From assembly GCF_902859645.1 (NCBI RefSeq), contig NZ_CADIJR010000012.1, positions 1 through 64,000 of the forward strand: 64,000 nucleotides of DNA, in the 5' to 3' direction. Of this stretch, positions 1 to 7,870 are shown piece by piece. Position 1 is the first letter of the stretch. The number at the start of each line of letters is the position of its first letter. The notes beneath the pieces were generated by a model that had not been told where the DNA came from, made no database searches, and saw only the letters and a list, made by a program, of their open reading frames with translations. A program made the translations under genes and the position numbers. This stretch comes from Achromobacter insuavis (GTDB taxonomy: Bacteria > Pseudomonadota > Gammaproteobacteria > Burkholderiales > Burkholderiaceae_B).

Positions 1-216
1 CGCCTGCGCGGCGGGTTGCGGCTGGGGACTGACGGCCGCGGTGCGCTGCTGGGCGTCGACCGGCGCGCACGCGGCGGTGAACAGCGCCAGCAAGGGCAGC
101 CAGCGGCGCAGGCCAGCGCGGGCGTCGGCGCCGCGCGGGGATTTCCCGCCGGTTTTCTGATACCGTCCGGATTGCGGGGCCCGGACTGCCGTCATGGGGT
201 TGCGCGCGGCCTTCAT
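1..216 (-). CDS. Secreted protein, N-terminal part (possible lytic transglycosylase), cut by window edge
   Basis: Only the first 72 codons are inside the window; the gene runs off the left edge. The reading frame opens with a charged, Arg-rich stretch followed by a hydrophobic core (RRWLPLLALFTAACAPVDAQ), which is a Sec-type export signal; the LFTAAC segment could also be a lipobox. A second Met lies seven codons further in, but AAGG is placed before the first ATG. The gene is divergent from ygfA. Soluble lytic murein transglycosylase genes often lie beside ygfA in related genomes, so that is the best guess, but no catalytic domain is visible here and the function is inferred from position only. 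Confidence 0.5.
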   Translation of the reverse strand, partial: MKAARNPMTAVRAPQSGRYQKTGGKSPRGADARAGLRRWLPLLALFTAACAPVDAQQRTAAVSPQPQPAAQA

Positions 217-245
217 GCGCGGACCTTGGCGGCGGCTTGCGGGTC

Positions 246-353
246 GGCGCAGTGATAGGCGCAAAGACAGGCGTGGTGATACGCGCGGTCATTGGCGCGG
301 TTGCCGACGCGGTGGTTCGCGCGCAGGTTCGCGCCGTTATACGTGTTATCGCT
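246..353. repeat. Degenerate 12-bp tandem repeat, nine units
   Basis: Read in steps of 12 bases, the sequence gives nine related units, for example GGCGCAGTGATA, GGCGTGGTGATA, CGCGCGGTCATT, GGCGCGGTTGCC and CGCGCCGTTATA, with a rough consensus SGCGCGGTKATW. The block fills most of the 183-bp gap between the divergent secreted-protein gene and ygfA. No function is evident. Confidence 0.6.
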
Positions 354-399
354 GACCCGCATTGTCGCCTTCATTTTTCACCCCTGTTACAGCTACCGC

Positions 400-1074
400 A
401 TGACTACGCAAAATACTCCAGAGGATACCGCAAGCCAGCTACGCACGCGATTGCGGAAACTGCGTGCCGAATTGCCCGAAGACCAGCGCAGCCGCGGCGG
501 CCTGCTGATGCGCGCGCGCCTGTTCACCTGGCTCAACGTGGCCCGAGACGAAGCCGTCCGCGCCGGCCGGCCCGCCCCCCGCACCGTGGCCGCCTTCTGG
601 CCCATGGAAGACGAGCCCGACCTGCGTCCGTTGCTGGAGCAGTGGACGGAAAACGGTGTCACGGTGGCGTTGCCGGTGGTGCGTGAACGCAACGCGCCCC
701 TGGCCTTCCTGCCCTGGACGCCCGACGCCGAACTGCGCGCCGGCCCCTACGGCATCCAGGAACCGGTGCACGGCGCCGAAGTGCTGCCCGACGTGCTGCT
801 GGTGCCCACCCTGGGTTACACCGAATCCGCCGACCGCCTGGGCTATGGCGGCGGCTACTACGACCGCACCCTGGCGGCGCTGCGCGACCGCGGCCATGCC
901 TTCACCGCCATCGGCGTGGCCTGGAGCTGCGGCGAGCTGGATGCCGACTACGCGCCGGCCGCGCACGACTTCCGCCTGGACGCCGTCATCACTCCGGACG
1001 GCTGGGTGCCGCATGTGCCCAACGAGCAACCGGGCCCGGGCGGCACCACGCTGCACCACTACACCCTGCGCTGA
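400..1074 (+). CDS. ygfA: 5-formyltetrahydrofolate cyclo-ligase
   Basis: Converts 5-formyl-THF to 5,10-methenyl-THF with ATP, returning the storage folate to the one-carbon pool in the cytosol. The 224-residue protein carries the family's GYGGGYYDRTL signature near residue 150, plus a conserved C-terminal region (FRLDAVITPDGW). The ATG at 400 gives the normal family length; the open frame upstream (from 292) would add an unrelated arginine-rich leader made of the 12-bp repeat. In many proteobacteria 6S RNA lies next to this gene; I could not recognise it here. Confidence 0.9.
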   Translation: MTTQNTPEDTASQLRTRLRKLRAELPEDQRSRGGLLMRARLFTWLNVARDEAVRAGRPAPRTVAAFWPMEDEPDLRPLLEQWTENGVTVALPVVRERNAPLAFLPWTPDAELRAGPYGIQEPVHGAEVLPDVLLVPTLGYTESADRLGYGGGYYDRTLAALRDRGHAFTAIGVAWSCGELDADYAPAAHDFRLDAVITPDGWVPHVPNEQPGPGGTTLHHYTLR

Positions 1075-1092
1075 CGCACCAGTCTCGCCCAA

Positions 1093-1119
1093 GGGCTTGC
1101 ACCAAAACGGTGCAAGCCC
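1093..1119. promoter_or_regulatory. Perfect 11-bp dyad, NtrC-type site candidate
   Basis: GGGCTTGCACC and its exact complement GGTGCAAGCCC flank AAAAC. The core TGCACC-N5-GGTGCA matches the NtrC enhancer pattern. It lies 19 bp after ygfA and about 315 bp upstream of the predicted sigma-54 start. It could instead be the ygfA transcript end, but no T-run follows. Confidence 0.5.
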
Positions 1120-1394
1120 TATGATCTGCCCCTGATATTGCCGATTGCCGCCTCGCGCGGCGTCCCCCGCGGGCGACCCCCGCGTCGCCCGCGCGGCCCG
1201 TCCGCCCTGCCGTCGTCACCCCTCGCCGCCAGGATTCCGACCCGTTTCACCCCGGCGTTGCCGCCATTCACCCCCAAGCGGGGCCTGCCGTCCCGCTTGC
1301 GCCATCAAACCCGCCGTTCATCCGGAGGGTAGCCATCCGCCGCCGACGAGAGGATATTTACCTCCAGGGCGGCCCCCGCGCGCCCCAGCCCAAG
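1120..1394. other. Intergenic stretch before the sigma-54 promoter
   Basis: This GC-rich stretch lies between the dyad and the promoter of the ATP-grasp/Anbu operon. I see no coding frame with convincing codon use and no second NtrC-like dyad. The distance would allow looping by an enhancer-binding protein. Confidence 0.4.
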
Positions 1395-1411
1395 CTGGCA
1401 TGCGGGTTGCT
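1395..1411 (+). promoter_or_regulatory. Sigma-54 promoter
   Basis: CTGGCATGCGGGTTGCT matches 15 of 17 positions of the RpoN consensus YTGGCACGRNNNTTGCW, with the invariant GG (1397-1398) and GC (1409-1410) exactly 12 bp apart. Transcription would start near 1422, about 70 bp before the ATG at 1491. This excludes the longer frame opening at 1407. Confidence 0.65.
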
Positions 1412-1423
1412 TATTCAGTCAGA

Positions 1424-1442
1424 CCGGTCCTGCACGGACCGG
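1424..1442 (+). promoter_or_regulatory. Hairpin at the 5' end of the predicted mRNA
   Basis: CCGGTCC and GGACCGG pair perfectly around the loop TGCAC. If transcription starts near 1422, this hairpin forms the first 20 nucleotides of the message and could protect it from 5' decay. It has no T-run and does not look like a terminator. Confidence 0.45.
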
Positions 1443-1490
1443 ACAACGGCCGCGCCCAAGCCGGCCGTCAGCATCTGCAACGGAGGAGCC

Positions 1491-2921
1491 ATGAAGGACA
1501 GACCATCCCGTCCCGCCGCCTATGACGAAATGCGCGACAGCGCCGGCGGCATACGCTCCCATTACCAGGCCTTCGAGCGCTGGCACCAGGAGCAATCGGC
1601 GGAAGCCATGGCGGCGCGCCGCCTGGAGGCCGACCTGAGTTTCCGGCGGGTCGGCATCACCTTTTCGGTGGCCGGCGACGCCGCCGGCACCGAACGCCTG
1701 ATCCCGTTCGACATGATCCCGCGCATCATCCCCGCCGACGAGTGGCGCGGCCTGGAAGCCGGCCTGAAGCAGCGGGTGCGGGCGCTGAACATGTTCATCC
1801 ACGACATCTACCACGGCCATGACATCGTCCGCGCCGGCGTGGTGCCGGCCGAGCAGGTGTTCCTGAACGCCCAATACCGCCCCGAGATGCAGGACGTGGA
1901 TGTGGCCGAGGACATCTACTGCCACATCGCCGGCGTCGACATCGTGCGCGCCGGCGCCGGCGAGTTCTACGTGCTGGAGGACAACCTGCGGGTGCCGTCC
2001 GGCGTGTCGTACATGCTGGAGAACCGCAAGATGTCGATGCGCCTGATGCCCGCCGCGTTCAGCCGCATCAAGGTCGAGCCGGTGGCGCACTACCCCGACC
2101 TGCTGCTGGACAACCTGCGCGAAGTGGCGCCGCATGGCGGCGACGATCCCACCGTGGTGGTGCTGACGCCCGGCATGTACAACTCGGCCTACTTCGAGCA
2201 TGCCTTCCTGGCGCAGCAGATGGGCGTGGAGCTGGTGGAGGGCCAGGACCTGTTCGTCGAACAGAACACGGTGTACATGCGCACCACGCAGGGACCGCGC
2301 AAGGTCGACGTGATCTACCGCCGGCTGGATGACGACTTCCTCGATCCGCTGTCGTTCCGCGCCGATTCGGCGCTGGGCGTGCCGGGCCTGCTGTCGGTGT
2401 ACCGCGCCGGCCGCGTGACGCTGGCCAACGCCATCGGCACCGGCATTGCCGACGACAAGTCCACCTACCTCTACGTGCCGGACATGATCCGCTTCTACCT
2501 GGGCGAGGAGCCGATCCTGTCGAACGTGCCCACGTGGCGCTGCGGGCGGCCGGACGAGCTGTCGCACGTGCTGGCCAACATGCATGACCTGGTGGTCAAG
2601 GAAGTGCACGGCGCCGGCGGCTACGGCATGCTGGTCGGCCCGTCGGCCACCCGCGCCGAGGTCGAGGCGTTCAAGGACCGCGTGCGCGCCAACCCCGCCA
2701 ACTACATCGCGCAACCCACGCTGGCGCTGTCCACGGTGCCGACCTACGTCGAGTCGGGCGTGGCGCCGCGCCACGTCGACCTGCGCCCCTATGTGCTGTG
2801 CGGCAAGGACATCCGCACCGTGCCGGGCGGCCTGTGCCGCGTGGCGCTGACCGAGGGCTCGCTGGTGGTCAACAGCAGCCAGGGCGGCGGCACCAAGGAC
2901 ACCTGGGTTCTGGAGGAATAA
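1491..2921 (+). CDS. Circularly permuted ATP-grasp protein (COG2308)
   Basis: This 476-residue protein belongs to the permuted ATP-grasp family (old DUF404/DUF407), thought to ligate amino groups to carboxyl groups of peptides or amino acids using ATP. Visible features: an N-terminal QRVRALNMFIHDIY region, a central EDNLRVPSGVSYMLENR block typical of the family, and a C-terminal VKEVHGAGGYGMLVGP nucleotide-binding loop. A strong Shine-Dalgarno (CGGAGGAG, 1480-1487) sets the start. It is the first gene of an operon with an alpha-E protein, a transglutaminase and Anbu, a group known to occur together. The substrate is not known. The sigma-54 promoter upstream suggests control by nitrogen status. 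Confidence 0.85.
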   Translation: MKDRPSRPAAYDEMRDSAGGIRSHYQAFERWHQEQSAEAMAARRLEADLSFRRVGITFSVAGDAAGTERLIPFDMIPRIIPADEWRGLEAGLKQRVRALNMFIHDIYHGHDIVRAGVVPAEQVFLNAQYRPEMQDVDVAEDIYCHIAGVDIVRAGAGEFYVLEDNLRVPSGVSYMLENRKMSMRLMPAAFSRIKVEPVAHYPDLLLDNLREVAPHGGDDPTVVVLTPGMYNSAYFEHAFLAQQMGVELVEGQDLFVEQNTVYMRTTQGPRKVDVIYRRLDDDFLDPLSFRADSALGVPGLLSVYRAGRVTLANAIGTGIADDKSTYLYVPDMIRFYLGEEPILSNVPTWRCGRPDELSHVLANMHDLVVKEVHGAGGYGMLVGPSATRAEVEAFKDRVRANPANYIAQPTLALSTVPTYVESGVAPRHVDLRPYVLCGKDIRTVPGGLCRVALTEGSLVVNSSQGGGTKDTWVLEE

Positions 2922-2923
2922 CG

Positions 2924-3910
2924 ATGCTGAGCCGAACCGCCGACAACCTGTTCTGGATGTGCCGCTACACCGAGCGCGCCGAGAACACCGCCCGCATGCT
3001 GGACGTGAACCTGCAGATGTCGCTGCTGCCGCAGGACGCGCAGACGCGCGAAGGCTCGTGGAACGCCGTGCTGCGCATCTCCGAGCTGCAGCGGCTGTAT
3101 CACGCCAAGCACGCCGCGGTGTCGCCGCAGGATGTGCTGCAGTACATGGTGCGCGATGCCGAGAACCCCTCGTCCATCTACAGCTGCATGCGCGCCGCCC
3201 GCGAGAACGCCCGCGCCGTGCGCGGCAGCCTCACCACCGAAGTCTGGGAGACCTACAACACCACCTGGCTGGAGCTGCTCAAGCACCTGCACACCGGGCT
3301 GCTGGAACGCAACCCGGGCGAGTTCTTCGAGTGGGTCAAGTTCCGCTCGCACCTGGCGCGCGGCGTCACCATCGGCACCATGCTGGAAGACGAAGCGCTG
3401 TACTTCCTGCGCATCGGCATGCACCTGGAGCGCGCCGACAACACCGCGCGCATGCTGGATGTGAAGTTTCACGAACGCGATGGCGACGGCACGCCGCAAC
3501 AGCAGCAGGAAGGCCGCGGCGAGCAAGGCGCGTCCGGCTCGCTGCAAAGCGAGTTCTACCGCTGGTCGGCGCTGCTCAGTTCGATGTCCGGGCTGGAGAT
3601 CTACCGCAAGGTCTATCGCGACGTGATCACGCCCGACCGCGTGGCCGAGCTGCTGATCCTGCATCCGGACATGCCGCGTTCGCTGCTGGCGGCGATGCGC
3701 GCGGTGGCCGACGACCTTGCGCGCGTCTCGAACCAGCGCTCGACCGAGACCGAGCGGCGCGCCGGCATGCTGTGCGCCGAGCTGCAGTTCGGCCGCGTCG
3801 AGGACATCCTGCACAACGGCCTGCACCAGTACCTGGAACACTTCCTGGACCGCATCAACGACCTGGGCAACCGCATCAGCCAGGACTTCCTGGTGCCGCT
3901 GTCGGCATGA
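2924..3910 (+). CDS. Alpha-E domain protein (COG2307)
   Basis: 328 residues, all-helical alpha-E family. The start LSRTADNLFWMCRYTERAEN is the family signature, repeated in part near residue 165 (HLERADNTARML). The gene begins two bases after the ATP-grasp stop and shares its ribosome site TGGAGGAATAACG, so translation is probably coupled. Alpha-E proteins occur almost only beside permuted ATP-grasp and transglutaminase genes and are presumed partners in making or modifying a peptide; no catalytic residues are established. Residues 184-200 form a Gln/Gly-rich linker (GTPQQQQEGRGEQG) that may be variable. Confidence 0.85.
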   Translation: MLSRTADNLFWMCRYTERAENTARMLDVNLQMSLLPQDAQTREGSWNAVLRISELQRLYHAKHAAVSPQDVLQYMVRDAENPSSIYSCMRAARENARAVRGSLTTEVWETYNTTWLELLKHLHTGLLERNPGEFFEWVKFRSHLARGVTIGTMLEDEALYFLRIGMHLERADNTARMLDVKFHERDGDGTPQQQQEGRGEQGASGSLQSEFYRWSALLSSMSGLEIYRKVYRDVITPDRVAELLILHPDMPRSLLAAMRAVADDLARVSNQRSTETERRAGMLCAELQFGRVEDILHNGLHQYLEHFLDRINDLGNRISQDFLVPLSA

Positions 3911-3924
3911 CAAAGGAGACAGGC

Positions 3925-4728
3925 ATGAAACAGATCATCACGCACGTCACGCACTACCGCTACACCGCGCCCGTCACCTACAGCATCCAAACCCTGCGGC
4001 TGACGCCGCGCGACGACGAGCACCAGCGCGTGCTGCGCTGGCACATCGAGGCGCCCGGCGCGCTGGAGCAGCAGGTGGACGCCTACGGCAACATCACCCA
4101 CACGCTGACACTGAACCGTCCGCACACCGAGATCGAACTGCGCGTGGTCGGGCAGGTGCTGGTCGGCTCGCTCGCGCAGGGCGCGCTGGGCGGCGAGGAC
4201 AGCCGCCTGCCGGTGCACGCCTATTGCGTACAGACGCCGCTGACGCAGGCCGACGACACCATCCTGTCCTTCGCCCGCGACGTGCTGCCGGACGGCCTGA
4301 ACGCGCCGGCGGACGTACTGACGCTGGCCAGCGCCATCTACGACCGGGTGGCTTACGAGCCGGGCACCACCGACGTCACCACCGCCGCCGGCCAGGTGCT
4401 GGCGCTGGGCCATGGCGTCTGCCAGGACCATGCTCACCTGTTCCTGGCCTGCGTGCGCGGCCTGGGCGTGCCGGCCCGCTACGTCAGCGGCTACCTGTAC
4501 ACCACCGCCGAACACGCCGCCAGCCACGCCTGGGCCGACGTCTGGCTGCCGGGCGTCGGATGGACCAGCGTGGACGTCACCAATCGCCAATTCGCGTCCG
4601 ATTGTCACTGCCGCCTGGCGGTGGGGCGCGATTACGACTCGGCCTCGCCGGTGCGCGGCGTGCGCAGCGGCGGCGGCGACGAATCCATGGAGATCAGCGT
4701 GCAGGTCCAGACCGCCTCACAGCAATAA
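3925..4728 (+). CDS. Transglutaminase-like cysteine protease family protein
   Basis: 267 residues: an N-terminal beta domain (HYRYTAPVTYSIQTLRLTPR, the bacterial transglutaminase N-terminal region) and a C-terminal papain-like core. The catalytic triad is readable: Cys about residue 166 (GVCQDHAHL), His about 201 (SHAWADVWL) and Asp about 217 (SVDVTN). No signal peptide, so it acts in the cytosol. AAAGGAG lies 8 bases upstream of the ATG. In this operon it probably cleaves or cross-links the product of the ATP-grasp enzyme; whether it hydrolyses or transfers amides cannot be told from sequence. Confidence 0.88.
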   Translation: MKQIITHVTHYRYTAPVTYSIQTLRLTPRDDEHQRVLRWHIEAPGALEQQVDAYGNITHTLTLNRPHTEIELRVVGQVLVGSLAQGALGGEDSRLPVHAYCVQTPLTQADDTILSFARDVLPDGLNAPADVLTLASAIYDRVAYEPGTTDVTTAAGQVLALGHGVCQDHAHLFLACVRGLGVPARYVSGYLYTTAEHAASHAWADVWLPGVGWTSVDVTNRQFASDCHCRLAVGRDYDSASPVRGVRSGGGDESMEISVQVQTASQQ

Positions 4729-4743
4729 AACCCCGGCCGGCCG

Positions 4744-4771
4744 CGCCGCAATACAATTGCGGCGTGGTTTT
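4744..4771 (+). terminator. Hairpin with T-rich tail between transglutaminase and anbu
   Basis: CGCCGCAA and TTGCGGCG pair around TACAA (4744-4764), followed by a T-rich run up to TCCTATTTTT. It looks like an intrinsic terminator or attenuator inside the operon. The loop also holds TACAAT (4752-4757), so a -10 element for anbu overlapping the hairpin is an alternative; no good -35 is seen. Confidence 0.5.
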
Positions 4772-4786
4772 CCTATTTTTCCGATC

Positions 4787-5650
4787 ATGACCTACTGCGT
4801 AGCAGCCCGCCTCGATTCCGGCCTGGTGTTCCTGTCCGACTCCCGCACCAACGCCGGGGTCGACCAGATCAGCGTATTCCGCAAGATGACCGTCTTCGAG
4901 CGTCCGGGCGAGCGCATGATGGTGCTGATGACGTCCGGCAACCTGGCCGTCAGCCAGGCCGTGCTGAACGCGCTGGCGCGCCAGCACGACGAAGGCGGCG
5001 AAACCGTCTGGAACGCGCCCGACATGTTCGAGGCCACCCGCCGAGTCGGCGCCGCGGTGCGCGCGGTCTACCAGCGCGAGGCCGCGGCCCTGCACGAGCA
5101 GGGCGTGGACTTCAACGTCAGCCTGATCTTCGGCGGCCAGATCGGCGCCGAGCGCTGCCGCCTGTTCCAGGTGTATTCGGCCGGCAACTTCATCGAGGCC
5201 GGCTCCGAATGCCCGTACTTCCAGATCGGCGAGGCCAAGTACGGCAAGCCCATCCTGGATCGCGTGCTGCGCCCGGACACCACGCTGGACGAGGCCGCCA
5301 AGTGCGCGCTGATCTCGATGGACTCGACGCTGCGCTCGAACATCTCGGTCGGCCTGCCGCTGGACCTGCTGGTGTACGACACCAACGCGCTGCGCGTCAC
5401 GCACTTCGCCAGCATCGACGAGCACAACGAGTATTTCCGCATGATCCGCGGCACCTGGGGCGAACGCCTGCGCCAGGTCTTCGCCGAGATCCCCGACCCG
5501 CTCTGGGCCAGCCCCGAGGACCCCGCCTCGCTGGTCCCCGCCAGCCGCGTCCACCAGCCCCTGCGCGCCGAACCCGTGGACGTGCCGCAGGCGGTCTATC
5601 CCGCGCCGCAGGTGCTGGCGGAGGATCCGGGGAAGGATCAGCCGAACTAG
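4787..5650 (+). CDS. Anbu, proteasome-like (ancestral beta-subunit) peptidase
   Basis: 287-residue Ntn-hydrolase of the Anbu family, a self-assembling relative of HslV and the 20S proteasome beta subunit. After removal of Met1 the chain begins TYCVAARLDSGLVFLSDSRT, exposing Thr1 as nucleophile; Asp17 (FLSDSR) and Lys32 (VFRKM) complete the proteasome-type active site. It lies 58 bp after the transglutaminase gene. The longer open frame upstream overlaps that gene and is rejected. Anbu is commonly encoded with ATP-grasp, alpha-E and transglutaminase genes, as here. The C-terminal 35 residues are Pro/Ala-rich and look disordered. Its native substrate and any partner ATPase are unknown. Confidence 0.88.
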   Translation: MTYCVAARLDSGLVFLSDSRTNAGVDQISVFRKMTVFERPGERMMVLMTSGNLAVSQAVLNALARQHDEGGETVWNAPDMFEATRRVGAAVRAVYQREAAALHEQGVDFNVSLIFGGQIGAERCRLFQVYSAGNFIEAGSECPYFQIGEAKYGKPILDRVLRPDTTLDEAAKCALISMDSTLRSNISVGLPLDLLVYDTNALRVTHFASIDEHNEYFRMIRGTWGERLRQVFAEIPDPLWASPEDPASLVPASRVHQPLRAEPVDVPQAVYPAPQVLAEDPGKDQPN

Positions 5651-5815
5651 GGAATAGGGGCGCAGGACCCGTCCCACCGTATAAACCCGGCTTTCCCCTT
5701 CCCTAAGCCCGGCTTGTAAAACCGCAAATTCTCATCTTCCGGCTGGCGCGCCACACTGGCGCCAGCCCGCCATGCCTTGCCTTGCGGGTTGCGATAACAC
5801 CGATAAGGACGAGAC

Positions 5816-6814
5816 ATGACCCCTATTTTCCCGCGCGCCTGGCGGCGCCTGGCCGGGCCGTTGCTGGCCCTGGGCTGCCTGGCCGGCGGTCCCGCCGCGG
5901 CCCAGAGCAGCTATCCCAACCACCCCATTTCGCTGGTCGTGCCGTTCGCGGCGGGCGGTCCCACCGACGTGGTGGCGCGCAGCCTGGGCGCCGCCATGTC
6001 GAAGACGCTGGGCCAGAGCATCGTGGTCGAGAACCGTCCCGGCGCGGGCGGCACGCTGGCGGCCACGCACGTGGCGCGCGCCGCGCCCGACGGCTATACC
6101 TTCCTGATCCACCACAACGGCATGGCCACGGCGCCGGCGCTATACCGCAAGCTGCCGTTCAATCCGTTGACCGATTTCACCTATGTCGGCCAGGTGGCGG
6201 ACGTGCCCATGACGCTGTTGGGCCGCAAGGACCTGCCGCCGGGCGACATGGTCGAATTCATCAAGTACGCGCGCGCCAACGGCAACAAGATCAACCTGGC
6301 CAACGCCGGGCTGGGCGCGGTGTCGCAGCTGTGCGGCATGCTGCTGCAGGAGGCGCTGGGCACGCAATTCACGACCATTCCGTATGCCGGCACCGCGCCC
6401 GCGCTGACTGCGCTGCTGGGCGGCCAGGTGGATGTGCTGTGCGACCAGACCACCCAGACCATTCCGCATATCAAGGCGCAGCGCGTGAAGCTCTATGGCG
6501 TCACCACGCTGGACCGCATCAAGACCTTGCCGGATGCGCCGACCCTGCAGGAGAACGGCCTGAAAGGCTTCGAGGTCAAGGTCTGGCACGGCGTATATGG
6601 CCCCAAGGGCACGCCGCCCGAGGTGATCGCCAAGTTCAACGAGGCCTTGCGCGCGGCGCTGAAAGACCCGGCATTCACGCAGAAAATGGCCGAACTGGGC
6701 GCCGAGATCGTGCCTGAATCCAAGCAGACGCCTGCGGGGCTGCAGAGCTGGCTGCAGTCCGAAGTGGACAAGTGGGGCCCGGTCATCCGCAAGGCCGGGG
6801 TGTACGCGGACTGA
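5816..6814 (+). CDS. Bug-family tripartite tricarboxylate transporter substrate-binding protein
   Basis: 332 residues with a signal peptide (RLAGPLLALGCLAGGPAAAQ) and the Bug-family start of the mature chain (YPNHPISLVVPFAAGGPTDV). Bug proteins are periplasmic receptors, greatly expanded in Bordetella and relatives, that bind carboxylates, amino acids or nicotinate-like compounds. AAGGA precedes the ATG by about 8 bases. No TctA/TctB membrane genes are nearby, so it is an orphan receptor, as is usual for this family; the ligand cannot be predicted. Confidence 0.88.
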   Translation: MTPIFPRAWRRLAGPLLALGCLAGGPAAAQSSYPNHPISLVVPFAAGGPTDVVARSLGAAMSKTLGQSIVVENRPGAGGTLAATHVARAAPDGYTFLIHHNGMATAPALYRKLPFNPLTDFTYVGQVADVPMTLLGRKDLPPGDMVEFIKYARANGNKINLANAGLGAVSQLCGMLLQEALGTQFTTIPYAGTAPALTALLGGQVDVLCDQTTQTIPHIKAQRVKLYGVTTLDRIKTLPDAPTLQENGLKGFEVKVWHGVYGPKGTPPEVIAKFNEALRAALKDPAFTQKMAELGAEIVPESKQTPAGLQSWLQSEVDKWGPVIRKAGVYAD

Positions 6815-6921
6815 CCCGCCGGGCTCGCGCCATCGACGGGCGATGGCGCGATCTCGCCGACGGGCCGGGGCGGCAGGACGCGCCTGATGGCAGCCCCGTA
6901 AGGCAACCGTGTGACGACATC

Positions 6922-6949
6922 AAAAAAAAGGCCGGCATGCATGCCGGCC
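6922..6949 (-). terminator. Intrinsic terminator of metF
   Basis: On the minus strand a perfect 20-base palindrome (GGCCGGCATG/CATGCCGGCC, 6930-6949) is followed by eight T residues (the A-run 6922-6929 on the plus strand). It sits 33 bp downstream of the metF stop. Confidence 0.9.
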
Positions 6950-6981
6950 TTGCCGTTGCCGCGCGGTGCGCGGCGTGAGCA

Positions 6982-7824
6982 TCACACGCCCAGTTCCTTC
7001 CACACCGCCAACGGCGCTTCCGCGTGGTTGAGCGTGTAGAAATGCAGGCCCGGCGCGCCGTTGTCCAGCAGGTTCTGGCACAGCTCGGTGATCACGTCCA
7101 CGCCGAAAGCGCGGATCGAGGCCTTGTCGTCGCCCAGTTCCGCCAGGCGCAGGCGGATCCAGCGCGGCACTTCGGCGCCGCACATTTCCGAGAAGCGCAG
7201 CAGCTGGGAGTGGTTCGTGATCGGCATGATGCCCGGCACGATCGGCACCCGCACGCCCTTGGCCTGGGCCCGGTCGACGAAGTCGAAGTAGGCATCGGCG
7301 TTGAAGAAGTACTGGGTGATGGCGGCATCGGCGCCGGCTTTGACCTTGGCCACGAAGTGATCCATGTCGGCCGACACGCTGGCCGCCTGGGGATGCATTT
7401 CGGGATAGGCCGCCACTTCGATGTGGAACCAGTCGCCGGTTTCCTCGCGGATGAAGGAAACCAGTTCGTTGGCGTAGCGCAGTTCGCCGGCGTCGCCGCC
7501 CATGCCCGAAGGCAGGTCGCCGCGCAGGGCGACCACACGCCGCACGCCTTCGTTCTTGTAGGCCTGCAGGATTTCGCGCAGGTCCTGGCGCGAGGCGCCG
7601 ACGCACGACAGGTGCGGCGCCGCATCGCAGCCCAGGTTGCGCAGCGTGCGCACGGCATCGGCCGTGCCGGCGCGGGTGGAACCGCCCGCGCCGAAGGTCA
7701 CGCTGACGTACTTGGGCTGGATCGCCAGCATCTGCTTGGCCGCGCGGACCAGCCGTTCCTGGCCGGCGAGGTCGCGCGGCGGGAAGAATTCCAGGCTGAA
7801 TGCAGGGGAAGTCGAGTCGGACAT
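6982..7824 (-). CDS. metF: Methylenetetrahydrofolate reductase
   Basis: 280-residue FAD enzyme that reduces 5,10-methylene-THF to 5-methyl-THF, the methyl donor for methionine synthase. Family marks: FSLEFFPPRD at the start, SVTFGAGGSTR near residue 43, and KAGADAAITQYFFNAD near residue 165. It lies at the end of a minus-strand cluster ahcY - holin-like gene - metF, tying methyl-group supply to SAH recycling. It has its own terminator downstream. Part of its transcription may come from the SAH-riboswitch promoter of ahcY, though the 137-bp palindromic gap before it could interrupt read-through. Confidence 0.95.
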   Translation of the reverse strand: MSDSTSPAFSLEFFPPRDLAGQERLVRAAKQMLAIQPKYVSVTFGAGGSTRAGTADAVRTLRNLGCDAAPHLSCVGASRQDLREILQAYKNEGVRRVVALRGDLPSGMGGDAGELRYANELVSFIREETGDWFHIEVAAYPEMHPQAASVSADMDHFVAKVKAGADAAITQYFFNADAYFDFVDRAQAKGVRVPIVPGIMPITNHSQLLRFSEMCGAEVPRWIRLRLAELGDDKASIRAFGVDVITELCQNLLDNGAPGLHFYTLNHAEAPLAVWKELGV

Positions 7825-7870
7825 ATCGGATCAGTTATCCATAGCGCCACGCGCATCGCATGAAACAGGC

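Noticed and set aside
217-399. 6S RNA gene beside ygfA
   Set aside because: The position fits, but I cannot see the long interrupted stem with a central bubble; the gap is filled with the 12-bp repeat.
237-686. 149-codon open frame overlapping the ygfA start
   Set aside because: Its first part is only the translated 12-bp repeat and the rest is an out-of-frame reading of ygfA.
1093-1119. Intrinsic terminator of ygfA
   Set aside because: The stem is strong but no T-run follows, and the core matches an NtrC site better. It may still act in both ways.
1407-1490. N-terminal extension of the ATP-grasp protein from the earlier start codon
   Set aside because: The predicted transcription start (1422) lies after it, and the ribosome site fits the ATG at 1491.
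1419-2774. 451-codon antisense open frame opposite the ATP-grasp gene
   Set aside because: A shadow of a GC-rich gene: His/Val/Gly-rich, no motifs, no ribosome site. The same holds for the other long antisense frames, e.g. 8291-9856, 13171-14574 and 39263-40633.
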